Shown here: positions 13,519-26,436 of the stretch, in pieces | Layout of the letters: every line of letters begins with the position of its first letter | How positions within the stretch are numbered: position 1 is the stretch's first letter | From: Liquidambar formosana | Taxonomy: Eukaryota; Streptophyta; Magnoliopsida; Saxifragales; Altingiaceae | Assembly: GCA_039720395.1 (NCBI GenBank) | Contig: CM077833.1 | Location: forward strand, 30,353,478 to 30,417,477 | Direction: 5' to 3' | DNA: 64,000 bases | Position numbers and translations under genes: made by a program | The notes under the pieces: generated by a model | Told to the model about the DNA's origin: nothing | Seen by the model: the letters and a program-made list of their open reading frames with translations, nothing else | Databases searched by the model: none

Positions 13519-14513
13519 CCTAAAGGATGAGGGTGGGGTGACAAGAATGGGGGGTTGCAATAGCTGTTCCCTTTGCTAACTCATAATCAACTTTTGACCT
13601 CACTAATCCCCGAATGAGAAATTTGAGTATACTCAATTAGGCCTTTTTTGGGCCTAACTGAGATGGATTAAATTTAAGACTCGGTTATAAGTTTGGCATT
13701 ATTGATTGGGCAGCTAATGGGATTATAACTCAAATGACACATCTTCCTCTTTGAAAGGGAAGGTCCGGGAGGGGTTGTGCTTTCAAATTCTCCTGGTACA
13801 TGTGGAGAGGAAAAATGGTTATAAGAAAGGGAATGGGATGCCCCTATTGTATACCCCAAGGGCCCATTGAACTCTCCTTTGAACCACACTAGGAAAAGGT
13901 AATCAACTCACCAAGGCATGTTTGCCTAGTCTTGTAGCTCCAACACATCAAATCTATTCATTATGTGCGTCTAAAATGCATAAGTGAGCAATCACATAAG
14001 AATGTGATTAGTCATATGAATCCAAATTGCATTTGCGGGTATCTGAGGTGAGATTCCGTTTTTCCTTTTTCCTTTTTTTTTTTTTTTTGAACAGTCTTAT
14101 CCAAAATTGTACTTTTAATACGACATAAATTAGATTAAAATCGTTTCAAGACAAAGCAATAAAGGTTTAGAATGTCAAACAAGAGGATTCTAAAACTGAA
14201 TAAGTTCACATTTGGTGAATGATTTTAACCAAAGCCCCGGAAAATTTGAACCAACATAACTTTTGGAAGAGCCTAATGAGTAATGAGAGATTTCCTTGAA
14301 ATTTCCAAGTTCAGGGGCCACATCTGTGATACAACGGGGCCCATAGACAAAAGTCAGGTCTACGTGCGATACGACTACAAGACAAAAGTATGGTATAATG
14401 TGTAGTCATGAGAAAGCTTGCTATGTGACCGAAAAGAAAGTGAAGACCTAACAAAAAAAAAATCTCATGATGTTCATCAATATGCCAATCACTATTTACT
14501 AATTAAGGCAACT
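13519..14513. other. intergenic DNA before the first GH9 gene
   Basis: No gene is recognised. The segment adjoining 14,513 would carry the 3' UTR of the minus-strand GH9 gene. An open frame near 13.67-13.89 kb has no recognisable domain. Confidence 0.4.
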
Positions 14514-17500
14514 TTAGGTGAAAGATTGAACCAATGAAGAAGTGGTGACCAAACTTGAGAGGAGACCAACAATGAGGGCACTGTTGTATGTGCTTGGTTC
14601 CCCTTGCTTTGAATTGATTCGTGAATCAATATACGTCTCATTTAGGAAAGGCCCGCCCACAAGTGCCCCAGAAGCTATGTTGGGATTGGGTGCAGTTGAG
14701 TCGCGCCACTGCGTGACACCATCGGTGCAGCCTGTGGTCGCATTCGCTGGAATTGAAGCTCCCCTGTGGTGCACATATTGTGGGTATTTATCCCCATACC
14801 CCACAAGATAGCTCATCTTCAATGGATTATTGCCCAAGACATAATCAGCCTTCACCAAAAAAAAAGAAAAAAAGACAGCATATATGAATTAGGGGAGTAT
14901 GGTACTGAATGCTAAGACATAGGCATTCGTTCACTACTAGAAAACGCACATTTTGCGGTCTGCACCTCATTCAAAAATGGACAACTTACCTGTGAACTAG
15001 CGAAATTTCGAAGATCTGATGGAGTGTAGGAATCTCCATCACATTGTAATTTTGCAGTCTGGGATGTAAGCATGTAATCGCCATAGAGAGCAGCCAGAAA
15101 TGCAGAAGCAACGGGATGCAGCAGAGAGTTGAATTCGCTGACCCATATCAGCCCACCTGCATGAACAGACCGATGGGTAACAAAAGGAGACTTAAAACTG
15201 AAATATGATGGTTTAATTCAAAAGTTGGAATACGATTGGATTGATGGCATAGGTAAGGCTTCCTAGGAGAATGAGTATAGTGCAATTATTACTATCTGTT
15301 CTGCTTTTTGTTGCTGTTGGAGAATTTGGTAGGAGGCCGCACATAACAGCCTCAGCTGTTTTTTGGTACTTCTGGAGACCAGGATTCTGTGAATTTGAGT
15401 TGTCTTTTGCACGGAAGAAGCTCACCCTTGACAACAAAACCTGCACCAAATTGCAGAATTATCCGCGAAGTTCAGAAGTAGAGTTTTAATTTACATGGTC
15501 TTGCATAATTCCCCTTCAAATTCAAGTCCTCGTATCAATGTGCCATTAAGATGAGGCAACGCCAAGCCATTAGGCCAATTTTCACAAAATAAAAATGGCA
15601 GTTTTATTGTGGTGGCTACTATCTAGTATCTTCTCTTGAATTTACAACTACAACCACAAGAAATGAGGACGAGAAGAGAAATCAATGAAGGGTTCTTTAC
15701 CGTGCCCATCTTTATGAGAAAAAGAATCACACCACCTCTCCCCTCATCATGCTGTCTTAATCATAAGAAAACATTCATAGTGAAGAAAATGAGGTAGTGC
15801 TTAAAACATGGTTTCAACATCTCTACTACCAATTCCGATCAGTCTTTCCTTTTGGTCTCTCTTCTTTATTTTTTTTATTTTTTTTAACAAGGGTGTTGGG
15901 GCACAGCCCGATAATCCCACACTCGCTAAGTAATTATTAGGCTCTCTCTGGGCTGAGGATAATCCCTAAATGGATCAAACACTTTTGTAGGGTTTTCAAG
16001 CACTCGTGATACTTGGTATCAAAATTAGACTTCTCTGGCTACCACCCTCAAACCGATGGCCAGACTGAGAAAATTTAACATTTTGCTTGAATGATATTTA
16101 AGACACTTCGTTAATGCAAACCAAGAGAATTAGGTGCAATTTCTTGATGTAGCCCAATTTTGCTTCAATTTTCAAAGAAGTTCATTCACTGACAAGAGTT
16201 TTTTTGAGATTGTGAGCATCAGTAGTCCCTGTTTCACTATAAGTGGCAGAGACGTACACCAAAAAAAAAAAAAAAAAACAAACCAAAAATACCCAGAACC
16301 TAGAACTTTACCGAAGACTTATGTTTTACTTATCAAGACTCAGCTTGTCGCAAGATTAACTCCTTAAGGTTTGGTTTCTTTTTAGGTCAATGAAACATTT
16401 TGATATGAAGTCTTTAATCTTTCCACTCATCCGTGGAAAAATTGACAGATGACACATTGATACCTGAGTTCCGGCAAGCTTGTTGTCCCAAGTAAACCAG
16501 GTTGGACTACCCCACATAGCAAAGGCATTTCCATTTTCCCCAGTCACATAGTCAAGGTAAGATTGAATCCCTGTGGCATGATATAGCCAGCTTGCTGCCC
16601 ACAAAAGCTCATCTTCATATCCTGTTGAATTGTAGTACGGCCGGACTTGTGGGATACTGATATTGTAAGAACCTCTGAATGTGTCGGCAAAATTAAATAG
16701 CTGTTGGGCGTGCATAAGAAGCTCGTTTGAGTACGTGGAGTTGATTTTTTTGAACACCAGAGATGCCGATGCCAAAGCCGCTGCAGTTTCAGCTGCAACC
16801 TCCGTTCCTGGAGAAGTAGTGTTCACCTGGGCCAGAGGCCTTTCCTCGGTCATGCTTTCGGGCCTGTCCCAACAGCTGTGATCCACAGCAGCATTGCCCA
16901 CCTGCACCAACATTAGAATGAGACATACAAGAAAGCAAAATGAAAATTGAAATAGAAACAATTATACTATGACATATGTACATAATGTAATATTATATAT
17001 TTATATAAAAGTTTGGTTCCCAACTTGGGTCGGTTTTCCAACGTTTTAACACAAAATCAATCCAATCAAAGGCCGATTCTCAATTTTTTAACTCAAAACC
17101 GAACAGGGTTGTATAAAATCAGACTAACCCAACTGAAGAGAGTCCTGTTCAATTCAGTTCTCAATTTGCACCAAACCAAATTGCGCCCCTACATTTCAGA
17201 GTGCATGCGGAGGCACAAAGGTACACAACACTCCTATACAGAATTGGGCGGTTAGTAGGAATCAAATATAAACCTGAACATAGAGAACATTCTCTGAAGA
17301 ATGAGCATTGATGAGGTAATCCGTGATCCACTTGAGGGAATCTTGAGCAGGTTCCAACTGATTCACCGCATTCATCTGGTCTCCATACTCGAGGATGGCC
17401 CACGACAACACCGTGGCAGTAAAAGCCATTGGTAAACCAAACTTCATGTGATCCCCTGCATCGTACATTCCTTTTGAGAGATCCAAATGGGCTTCACTTC

Positions 17501-17854
17501 CATCACTAAGAGCCGAATCCCCTCTCCAAGCTATCTTGTTATTCACCAACTTGCCAGCTACAATAACAAAGGGTCATCGCGACCTCAAATTATGGACACA
17601 GCAAATGAAGAATTGAAAATTGGGTTAGAGAATGAGAAGGTACATTTTTGTACGTCGAAGAACTGCATGGCGATGCCGAGAGCATCGGCATATTTCTTTA
17701 CAATGGCACCCGGTGGCCCTGGAACTGGAGCTGCCTTGGAGTGATCGGATCTCTTTTTGACAGTGATTACGATGGCGGAGATGATGACAGCGGCAACGAC
17801 TAATACAATAAACCATCCGAACCATCCTCCCTTCGATCTCGAAGCCTCTCCCAT
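14514..17854 (-). CDS. membrane-anchored GH9 endo-1,4-beta-glucanase, tandem copy 1
   Basis: Inferred exons on the minus strand are 17854-17644, 17557-17274, 16901-16464, 15440-15293, 15156-14990 and 14849-14514, all with GT/AG borders. They encode about 527 residues. The start MGEASRSKGG is chosen because copy 2 begins alike. Residues 11-34 form one hydrophobic anchor (WFGWFIVLVVAAVIISAIVI), followed by a Pro-rich stem (PVPGPPGA) and the GH9 barrel. The barrel shows SGKLVNNKIAWRGDS, the catalytic-Asp motif YDAGDHMKFG, GSPTWFTWDNKLAGTQ, the histidine motif GYGDKYPQYVHHRGAS and the C-terminal GGPFLNETYIDSR. The layout and length match Arabidopsis endoglucanase 10 (GH9B7) better than the longer KORRIGAN proteins. 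The expected role is trimming beta-1,4-glucan during wall growth. Intron 3 carries a Ty3/Gypsy remnant. No break was seen. Confidence 0.92.
16031..16250 (+). mobile_element. Ty3/Gypsy integrase remnant in a GH9 intron
   Basis: The motif FSGYHPQTDGQTEK, characteristic of Ty3/Gypsy integrase cores, is read from 16,031 and is soon cut by a stop codon. After a frame change the typical continuation appears (YLRHFVNANQEN, then VQFLDVAQFCFNFQRS and SFFEIV). No LTRs, reverse transcriptase or gag are present nearby. This is an old, truncated insertion inside intron 3 of the first GH9 gene, in antisense to it. Confidence 0.85.
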
Positions 17855-18146
17855 TGTTTTAGATTGCGGCAATGACTAATACGATAAATCACTTTGTTCA
17901 CCTTAATTAATCAATTCATATTGCTAGTGTAGGATCTAATATGAATGCTATTAACATTTTTATTTTATTTTATTTTATTTTTTCTTTAAAAAAAAATACA
18001 CACATTGACATAAAAGTTTATGTAGAGAGTTGAGACAAAATTTGCGATTTTAACGAGGAAAAAATTTTGATTCCATTGTATACTCAAACCGGCCTAAGTC
18101 GGCAATTATGAATTCATCAAAATATTTCAACATACAGCAACAGAAA

Positions 18147-18192
<46 letters not shown>

Positions 18193-18504
18193 ATAAAAAA
18201 AAAAAAAAAAAAGAAGAAGTATATTGAGCATTTATTTATGGAACAACACCTCATAGTGTCTAACGTTCTACGAGAAAATTCTATGGTTTTGAGCATGATT
18301 TTTGGCACCCTACAAACATCTTTCTGATAAACAAAAATGAGGAAAAGAAGCAATCAGTCGTAACGAGTCTACTTGGGCATTGATGAGCCCATCTCTTCAT
18401 TTTATCTCATATATAATGAAATTCTTGTGATAGAGCAATTATAATTTGTAAATATTGCTACTTGGTTCGCTTAAAGAACAGCAATTATATACTCAAATGC
18501 AGTT
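17855..18504. other. intergenic DNA upstream of GH9 copy 1
   Basis: This must include the promoter of GH9 copy 1 (minus strand), but no clear core element was identified. A (TA)n microsatellite lies at about 18,150-18,190, followed by an A-run. Confidence 0.4.
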
Positions 18505-18560
18505 GATATTATGCAGGTGGGCCTATTGAACGTTGATGGGTACTACAACTCAGTCCTCTC
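18505..18560 (+). pseudogene. LOG exon 6 fragment
   Basis: From TTGATATTATGCAG onward this segment repeats the LOG intron 5/exon 6 border (10,032-10,090), encoding [12 protein letters not shown] before similarity stops at about 18,558. It keeps the acceptor AG and the orientation of the intact LOG gene. It sits just downstream of GH9 copy 2, as LOG sits downstream of GH9 copy 1, which points to a degraded LOG duplicate. No other LOG exon was seen nearby. Confidence 0.85.
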
Positions 18561-18564
18561 TCAT

Positions 18565-18960
18565 CTTTATTTTTAAGATAAGAAGAAACAAAGGAGAGAA
18601 CCCAACAGCTAGCCAACACCAGCTGGGACAAAATCGGATGTGAGAACGTCTTGAAGCTTTGGTGGGAATGGAAGCCAGCCAAGCATATGGGAGCTGGCCT
18701 TTTCCTAGCTCGCTGAGCCACCCAATTTGCCGCCATATTATCTGAGCGCTTAATAGCTAACCTAAGCTCTAAGCATCCAGCATGCTTCTCTCAAAGCCCA
18801 AGCGTCCGCACAGAGTGCAAAGGACACGTGCATTCCCAACAATTAGCTTCCTGCCATTATGATCTTTGATCTATTCTCCAAAAGCTCTACCATTCTGCTC
18901 AGGCTTAGAAATATCATCATCTCTATTACTTTATTTTTACTTCCGCATCAATCAACTTAC
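18565..18960 (-). pseudogene. LINE-type RNase H-like (RVT_3) fragment
   Basis: On the minus strand, ADAWALREACWMLRA and, in another frame, NMAANWVAQRARK resemble the end of the RNase H-like domain of plant LINE polyproteins. In these the pattern ALREA precedes an N-x-x-A-(D/N)-W-(V/L)-A motif near the C-terminus. Stops and at least one frame change show it is dead. It directly abuts the truncated LOG exon, so its insertion may mark where the LOG copy was cut. Confidence 0.6.
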
Positions 18961-21900
18961 AGGCTTGAAGCTCTGAAGCCAGATGCAAGAAAAATTAGCC
19001 CCACCAAGACTACTGCCAAATAGATTTCCTTAACTATCAGGAATAATTTTTTTACATCATTACAGCTAGAAAAGAATTACTTCGTTCACTCAACAAATAC
19101 ACCAAAAAGCCCAGTGGAATTGAGCCAAGAACCCAACATCGAAGTTCATCCGTATAAAGTAGCAAACTATTAAGACACTGAATTTTGCAGAGAAACAAAT
19201 AATGGATACAGCATACAGCTACATATAATATAAACAATATGCAATCACTATGTACTAAAGCTACCTTAGGTGAAAGATTGAACCACTGAAGAAGTGGTGA
19301 CCAAACTTGAGAGGAGACCAACAATGACAGCACTGTTGTATGTGCTTGGTTCTCCTTGCATGGAATTGTTTCGGGAATCAATATACGTCTCATTTAGGAA
19401 GGGTCCACCCACAAGTGCCCCAACAGCTACGTTGGGATTGGGTTTAGTTGAGTTGAGCCACTGGAAGCCATCAGTGCAGCCAGTCGTCGCATCAGCTGGA
19501 ATCGAAGCTCCCCTATGATGCACATATTGTGGGTATTTATCCCCATACCCCACAAGAAAGCTCATCTTCATAGGATTATTGCCCAAGACGTAATCAGCCT
19601 AAAAGAAAAGGACAAAACATATTTTATGTAGTTAGGAGGGGATGTACTTACTCCTAAGACATCGTCATTTGTTGCATCCTAATATCTATTGCGTCTTTGC
19701 AATCTGTACCTCATCGAAGATGAACAACTTACCTGTGAAATAGCGAATTTTCGAAGATCTGATGGCGTGAAGGAATCTCCATCACATTGTAGCTTTGCAG
19801 TCCGGGATGTAAGCATGTAATCACTGTAAAGAGCAGCTAAAAATGCAGAAGCAACAGGATGCTGCAGAGCATTCCATTCACTGACCCATATCAGCCCACC
19901 TGCATAAAGACTGATACTTAACAAAAGGAGATCTTAAACTGAAATATGATGGTTTAATTTAGAAGTTGCAATAAGATTGGACTGATAGCATATGTAAGGC
20001 TTTCTTATACAGTGCAATTACATTATTTATAACTAGGCAATGTTTGGCATCCTCTATTCAGTTTTTCCTCTGTTCAAATTAGAAATGTTTAGCATCTCAA
20101 AGTCCATGCATATTGACTGTTAAAGTTCCCATTTTGAATTTTTTCAGCTATCATATCATCTAATGAGATGGGACACTGCCTAAGGAGTTTAAATCTATCA
20201 GGTGAAGGACAACTTGCATGTAAATGGATGTAGGGAGCACATGAGTTAATCAATTGATCAAGAGTTCAAGACAATCAACAGCATTAATTACTCAATTTCA
20301 AAGCTTGTACAACCTTCCTGATAATTGATGTAATGAGACAATATGGGAGGACAGAACGAAGTCATTGTTTCTCCCCTGTGCATGTGTATCACTAGATCAT
20401 ATATGTTCAGCAACATAGGCTATGACATTAAACGGCTTTTGCTTGGGCCTCAAGGATGACATAGACTGAACGATCGCCCAGCCTTGACCCTTTCAACCAT
20501 TTAAATGCATCCCATTTTCACAAGGATTTCCACCACTAAGACAAAAAGCATGATGATAACATCATGAGACCAAAAAATTCTTGACAAAATCGATCTAGTG
20601 ACAGATCTCCGACCTACCACATACATGTGTGACTTGTTTTCCAGTGTCAAAGTAAACTGTTGCATTAATATTTTCAGACGCACAAAAATGAGATAAACTA
20701 AATCATGTATTATGATTAGAAAATCAAACAGAGATAGAGAGAGAAGAAGCAGAAGGAGACATATGCATGATCATCCAATTCAAATAACATTTGAGGAGAA
20801 TATTACTGTCTGTTCTGCTTTTTGTGGCTGTTGGAGAATTTGCTAGGAGGCCACACATAACAGCCACCGCTGTTTTTCGGTACATCTGGAGACCAAGCTT
20901 CTCTGAGTTTGAGGTGTCTTTGGCACCAAAGAAGCTCACCCTCGACAACAAAACCTGCACCAAATCACAGAATTATTCATGAAGTTCAGAAGTAGAGTTT
21001 CACTTTACATGGTTTTGTATAATTCCTCGCAAATTCCTCTCATTTCTGGCAGCATATATGGCTTCCAGCATTAACATATGACAGATCCATAAAATAGTTC
21101 ATTGGTTGTTCTAGTCTAAATCATACAGCATGGGAAATTTCAGTTTTTATCTGAACAAAACATGACTTGGAAACTATAATATTATCTTTCCACATGCTGA
21201 TGGTAAATGCTTCCAAATTGGAGAAACACTGACAATAGACCTTTTCATAAACAAACTGTGACTCTGGAGTCCTAAAATCTTCACTACAAAGGAAGCCTGT
21301 ACTTCAATTATTTTGAACATATAATTACAGATTTGTTTTTGTTGGATAATTTTTTATGTATCATTACTGCTATACAATTTATGGTAGCTGAGTGAAAGAT
21401 TAAACCAAAATATTGTATGAAGGAAACAACATCAATATTCTGTCAATCTTTGGTCATGCTTCAGAAGAACACACTAAATACATACAGAAAGAACATGGTT
21501 CTATACTTCTACTAGAGTCTTCAAGTTACGGAGTTTGAACATGGGTACATAAAAAAAAGTTAACAAAGAAAATTAGATTAGAGTGGTATTGTTAATACCA
21601 TCACCCAAGAAAGGAAAATATACCTGCGTTCCTGCAAGCTTGTTGTCCCAACTAAACCAGGTTGGACTTCCCCAGTTAGCAAAGGCTTTTCCATTTTCCC
21701 CAGTCACATAGTCAAGATATGACTGATTCCCTGTCGCATGATATAACCAGCTAGCTGCCCACAAAAGCTCATCTCCATATCCTGTTGAATTGTAAAATGT
21801 CTGGACTTGGGGGATACTGACACTGTAAGAACCTCTGTATGTGTCGGCAAAATTAAATAGTTGTTGGGCATGCTTAAGAAGCACGCCTGAATATGTTGAG

Positions 21901-22924
21901 TCAACTTTCTTGAACACCAGAGAAGCCGATGCCATAGCTGCTGCAGTTTCAGCTGCAACATCTGTTCCTGGAGAAGATGTGTTAACCTGCATGAGAGGCC
22001 TTTTCTCGGTCATGTCTTCAGGCCTGTCCCAACATTTATGGTCCAAATCAGGATTGCCCACCTGCACCAACATCAAAAATGACCGAATAAGATAAAAATT
22101 TCAGTAGCCATGAACTGAATCAGTGTTTGGCCACTGAACTCTCCTTTGGAATTTCTTCAAAGTGGGATACACTATAGAAATACCAATACAAATTAAACCA
22201 TATGTTTCTGAGCCCAAATAATGCAACTCCAGAATGTACATACTTCCATATTATTATATGAAAAAAAAAAGAAGAAAAAAGAATGAAAAATGTATATAAA
22301 TTCTTTAAAAGATTCTTTGTATAAGGTTCACAGCAGCCAGTTCCAAATTTTCAAAATTATCCCCATTTTATAACCGACCTAAAGCTCCTGACTATGGCCA
22401 AAAAGTGATGAAATCAAAGTTTTTTAGTATCATGAAACTTCTTCAGAAGGAATGTTTCAATTTTTTTTACTCTCAAGTGGTGACAAGAAAAGTACCAATT
22501 TTTTTTTTTATTAAAAAAAAAAAAAAAAAAGAACACATGCATACAAGAGTGCACGCATGTGTGCACTGAGTCACAAAGGCACACAACACTCCTAATCTCC
22601 TATACAAAAATAGGATGTTAGTAGGAGCTAAATATAAACCTGAACATAGAGCACGTTCTCTGAAGGATGAGCATTGATAAGGTAATCCGTGATCCACTTG
22701 AGCGAATCTTGAGCAGATTCCAACTGATTCACTGCATTCATCTGATCTCCATACTCGAGGATGGCCCATGATAACACCGTGGCAGTAAAAGCCATTGGAA
22801 AACCAAACTTCATGTGATCCCCAGCATCATACATACCTTTTGAGAGATCCAACTTTGCTCCACTTCCATCATTAATAGCCGAATCCCCTCTCCAAGATAT
22901 CTTGTTATTTACCAACTTACCAGC

Positions 22925-23272
22925 TACAAAGAACAAAGTGTCATCACCATCTCAATCAGTAACACAACAAAGTAACAAGAATCAAACAGTAGGACGATTT
23001 CTAATACATTAGAATTGTCGCAAAAGTCCAAAGTGTAAACCGACCCATCAAAACGAAAAATTAAAAACAAAGTTAAAGACGACAAAACGTCATTTACCCG
23101 CTATTAGAACAAAAGTGTCATCGGTCACCTCAATTACTAACACAAAAAGCAAACAACAATCAAACAGTACGGCGATTTTTTATACATAATTATTGCCACA
23201 AAATCTAAAGTGCAACACATCCATCCAAACGAATAATCAAATTTGAAGTTAAAGACGACAAAATTGAGCTGC
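22925..23272. repeat. tandem duplication inside intron 1 of GH9 copy 2
   Basis: Two blocks of about 165-175 bp (about 22,925-23,096 and 23,105-23,272) share ordered strings: AAGTGTCATC, CTCAATYA, AACACAA, CAATCAAACAGTA, ACGAC and AAAGTTAAAGACGACAAAA. Divergence is moderate. This accounts for much of the longer first intron compared with copy 1 (659 against 86 bases). Confidence 0.7.
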
Positions 23273-23515
23273 ATACAAAACTTGATACTCATTAGTTGAG
23301 TAGATATACATAGGCGGATACTAGTCACTGAAAGCTAAACCCCATATAACTTCAGATCTACAAGTCTATACAAAAGTGCAGCTAAGAGTTCAAATAACAG
23401 AGAAACCTTCACCAGTAACAGATCAAACTCAAAACACTTCAAGAATGGCAACAGAAAGCACTGAATTAAAAATTCATAGATCTATATTTATGAATACTAT
23501 CATTGCAATGTACAA

Positions 23516-23517
<2 letters not shown>

Positions 23518-23561
<44 letters not shown>
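23518..23561. repeat. (GA)n microsatellite
   Basis: About 22 uninterrupted GA units lie in intron 1 of GH9 copy 2, within 25 bases of the exon 1 donor site on the minus strand, where they read as a CT tract. Confidence 0.9.
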
Positions 23562-23566
<5 letters not shown>

Positions 23567-23792
23567 GTTAGAGAGAAGGTACATTTTTGTATGTCGAAGA
23601 ACTGCATAGCGAGGTCGAGAGCATCGGAGTATTTCTTCGTAATGGCCCCGGGTGGCCCCGGAACCGGAGCCGCCTCGGAATGCTCAGATTTCTTTTGATG
23701 GTGAGTACGACGGCGACAACGACTATAGCAGCAACGATTAATACAATAAACCATCCGAACCATCCTCCCTTCGACTTCGAACGCTCTCCCAT

Positions 23793-26436
23793 TTTCGCAG
23801 AATGCTCGAAACGGTTTAGATCTAACTTCAATAGGGGGACACTAAACAATAACTCAGCGGGAAGGGGTTTTCTAGCGATGTTTTGGCGAGAGAGAGAAAA
23901 GGAAGGAAAATTTAGGGTTTAGAGCACCATGGAAACGGTCGCATTGAGCAATGCGGGAAAGAAAATTGATATTTTCTCTGGAAAATATAGGGTTTTGACA
24001 CGGAGTTGAATGGTTCTGCAATCTGCGAGTTGAAACTGGTTTCAGATGTTTTAAAGGAAAATGCAGTTGTTGGGGTTCTTGGTCGAACTGAATGGATCAA
24101 AATAAACCCTAATTTTTGGAACGGAATAGCTAGATCTGGGCCAAATGGAGCAGAGATTGGCCCCGATCTGAAGCAAATATAGGTCGCTGGTGATATCGTT
24201 TCTTGGACAGAACAGGGACACCGACAAACCGCAGTCGCGCGGGCTAAAATCGGTTTTTACAGGTTTTTTCTGCCCTCGAAATGACTGAAGTGCCCTTTTG
24301 GTTTCCCTGGATTTTCTTAATTTTCGTATTTAGCGTTGCTCCATCGTCGCGATTTTTGTGTAGAGGAACAAATCTTGACTGCGTCAAAGGTGAGGACTCT
24401 TGTCTGCCGTCCATTTGATGGGGCCAAACTGAATCGGACGGGTTAACTAGCCACCGACATTTGGTGAGTGATGGAGACCGTTGATCTACAACCTCTAATT
24501 TTTCTTCTAAACGCCAAACGGGTTTTGATATTTCTGACCATCAGTGGTTAACGGCGACCGTTTTGTGTTGACGGATTATAATTATTGGGCCTTCAATATT
24601 TTTTCCCCTTTCTTTTTTAGTAAAGAACCGGGGCCAAATTTCACCACACTCAACAACCCAAAAAAAAAAACCCCTTAATTTTGTTTGTATACTTCTATTA
24701 ATTTTAATTTTTTGAAAATACTTATCTCCACTCTTGAGTGGAGGAGCTCCTTCCCTCCTCCCACTAATATTTCGCCATTTATCCAAATAAATAAGAAAAA
24801 TTGATTGTGTGTATACATTTTTATATTTACATAATTGTAAACACATTTTTATAAATCCATATTTGAATGTTACATTTTTATATTAACATGAATGTATGTC
24901 CATATATTCATATTAACTTATTTATTTTTTTGTGATTTTAAATTCATATTTTTTCTAAAATATTTATGACACGTGGCAGAAAATGAATAGAAGTGGGGAG
25001 GAACTCCTCTACGTTGAGGCGGGTAGAAAACATTATTTTAAACAACTTCTTAATAAATAAAAAATTCAAATTATTTTATTAAAATAGAGACGGTAAATGA
25101 CAAAAAAGTCAACTTAAAATACATATTTCAAAAAAAAAAAAATCTATAAAATTGTTTAAATTGATGTTTTTTAATAAATTATATAATCAATTTTTATAAC
25201 CTTTCATATTTTTCTTAAAAACCTTGATAACATAAACTAAGTGGGGTATACAAACAAAATAAATGGGTTGCAATAACTGCTCCAAAAAAATAAAAAATAA
25301 AAAAAAGGAATTTGGGCCTTAACGAAATTGAAAAAAAAAAAAAAAAAAAAAAGAAAGAGGGTGGGGGGGGAATAATCTACTATTAATATTTTCTTTTTCA
25401 AATCTGTGGGGAATCAGGGTGTTGTAATTTAGACATGCATTATAATTAAAGAAAAATATGTAAAACTATCACAAGTAATATAACATTTATGCATAATTAA
25501 TGTACTACATTCTTAATCTCAAAGGTTTTCGGTAATAATGCAGCGTAAATTTCATACGCCTCTTGGTCACTGAATTGCGTAGGCGGCTTTTAAATGCCTA
25601 ATGGAAATTAAATTTGTTTTCTTTTGATTTACATATAACTTGAGTATATAATTCATCATTTTTTTAGTAAAAAAAATCATTAGTTTGAGAGTGACGATTA
25701 AATAATAAGGGAGATGTAAACATCACTAAAAGTTGGAAAGTAATTATTAGGTTTTATAGGTTTGAAGAAGCTTGCGAAATAATTTGCCATGATATCCTAT
25801 TGTTGCCAAATAGCTTGAAATTTAGGCAAGTTGGGTTAATTAATATGATGGCAAGATGGCCAAGGAGCACCCCAAGCGCAACATATTCATTAAAAAGCTT
25901 CCCATTAAAATTAAACTTTAAAAAAAAAAAAAAAGGAGGGTTTTTTAATTGGGCTACGGTTGGTCAGGCTGCTCATGTCGGACGTGTATATCTCTTCATA
26001 GGTTGCCCAATAGAAAGGATTTTGTAACATGTTCATAAAATTTCAATGACACACTTTATTCTTCTTTCATCTTTTAATGAATGCTGGTAATGTATATATG
26101 TTTATAAATAAAAAAATCACCCCGTTTATATGTAATTGATAATACAGAGTATTTGATAAACAAAGTGGAAGAATGAAATTGATAATAATTTTCAAAATTT
26201 TATGCTTTAAGATTTAAATCACTCGTTTTGTACGGAGTATTAATAAATAATAAATAAATAAAAAGGTTTAGATCACTCTTTTGGTCTGATCGGGTTCGTC
26301 TAACGGCTGTTACACGTCAGACCAACTTCTGTTACACGAAAGAATCAAATCTGCAAATAGTCCAAATAAGAAAAGGGAAAACGTGAAAACTGCTTTACCC
26401 CGTTTTTATCTCAAAAAACGCCGGAATCGTGTCTTT
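23793..26436. other. promoter side of GH9 copy 2 and gene-free DNA
   Basis: The first several hundred bases should hold the GH9 copy 2 promoter and leader. Beyond them I see no gene. A segment at about 25,030-25,240 resembles a diverged copy of the 13.2-kb foldback MITE (shared AAACAACTT, ATTGTTTAAATTGATGTTTT and a terminal TTCTTAAAAACC). A- and G-runs occur near 25,330-25,370. Confidence 0.4.

Larger units (their letters stand above)
19266..23792 (-). pseudogene. GH9 endo-1,4-beta-glucanase, tandem copy 2, frameshifted in exon 1
   Basis: Inferred exons are 23792-23583, 22923-22640, 22061-21624, 20954-20807, 19899-19733 and 19598-19266. Lengths equal copy 1 except exon 1 (210 against 211) and exon 6 (three bases shorter). 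Exon 1 starts MGERSKSKGG and encodes the same membrane anchor. Right after the anchor, near 23,692-23,697, an A-run is one base shorter than in copy 1, so the stem and GH9 domain fall out of frame. The remaining exons look intact, with YDAGDHMKFGFP, GSPTWFSWDNKLAGTQ, GYGDKYPQYVHHRGAS and GGPFLNETYIDSR. Either it is a recent pseudogene, or the base is a homopolymer sequencing error and the gene encodes about 526 residues. If intact it would be a wall-associated endoglucanase like its neighbour. Confidence 0.85.

Noticed and set aside
16356..17872. Several plus-strand frames opposite the GH9 exons
   Set aside because: They are shadows of the conserved minus-strand coding exons with no domain of their own.
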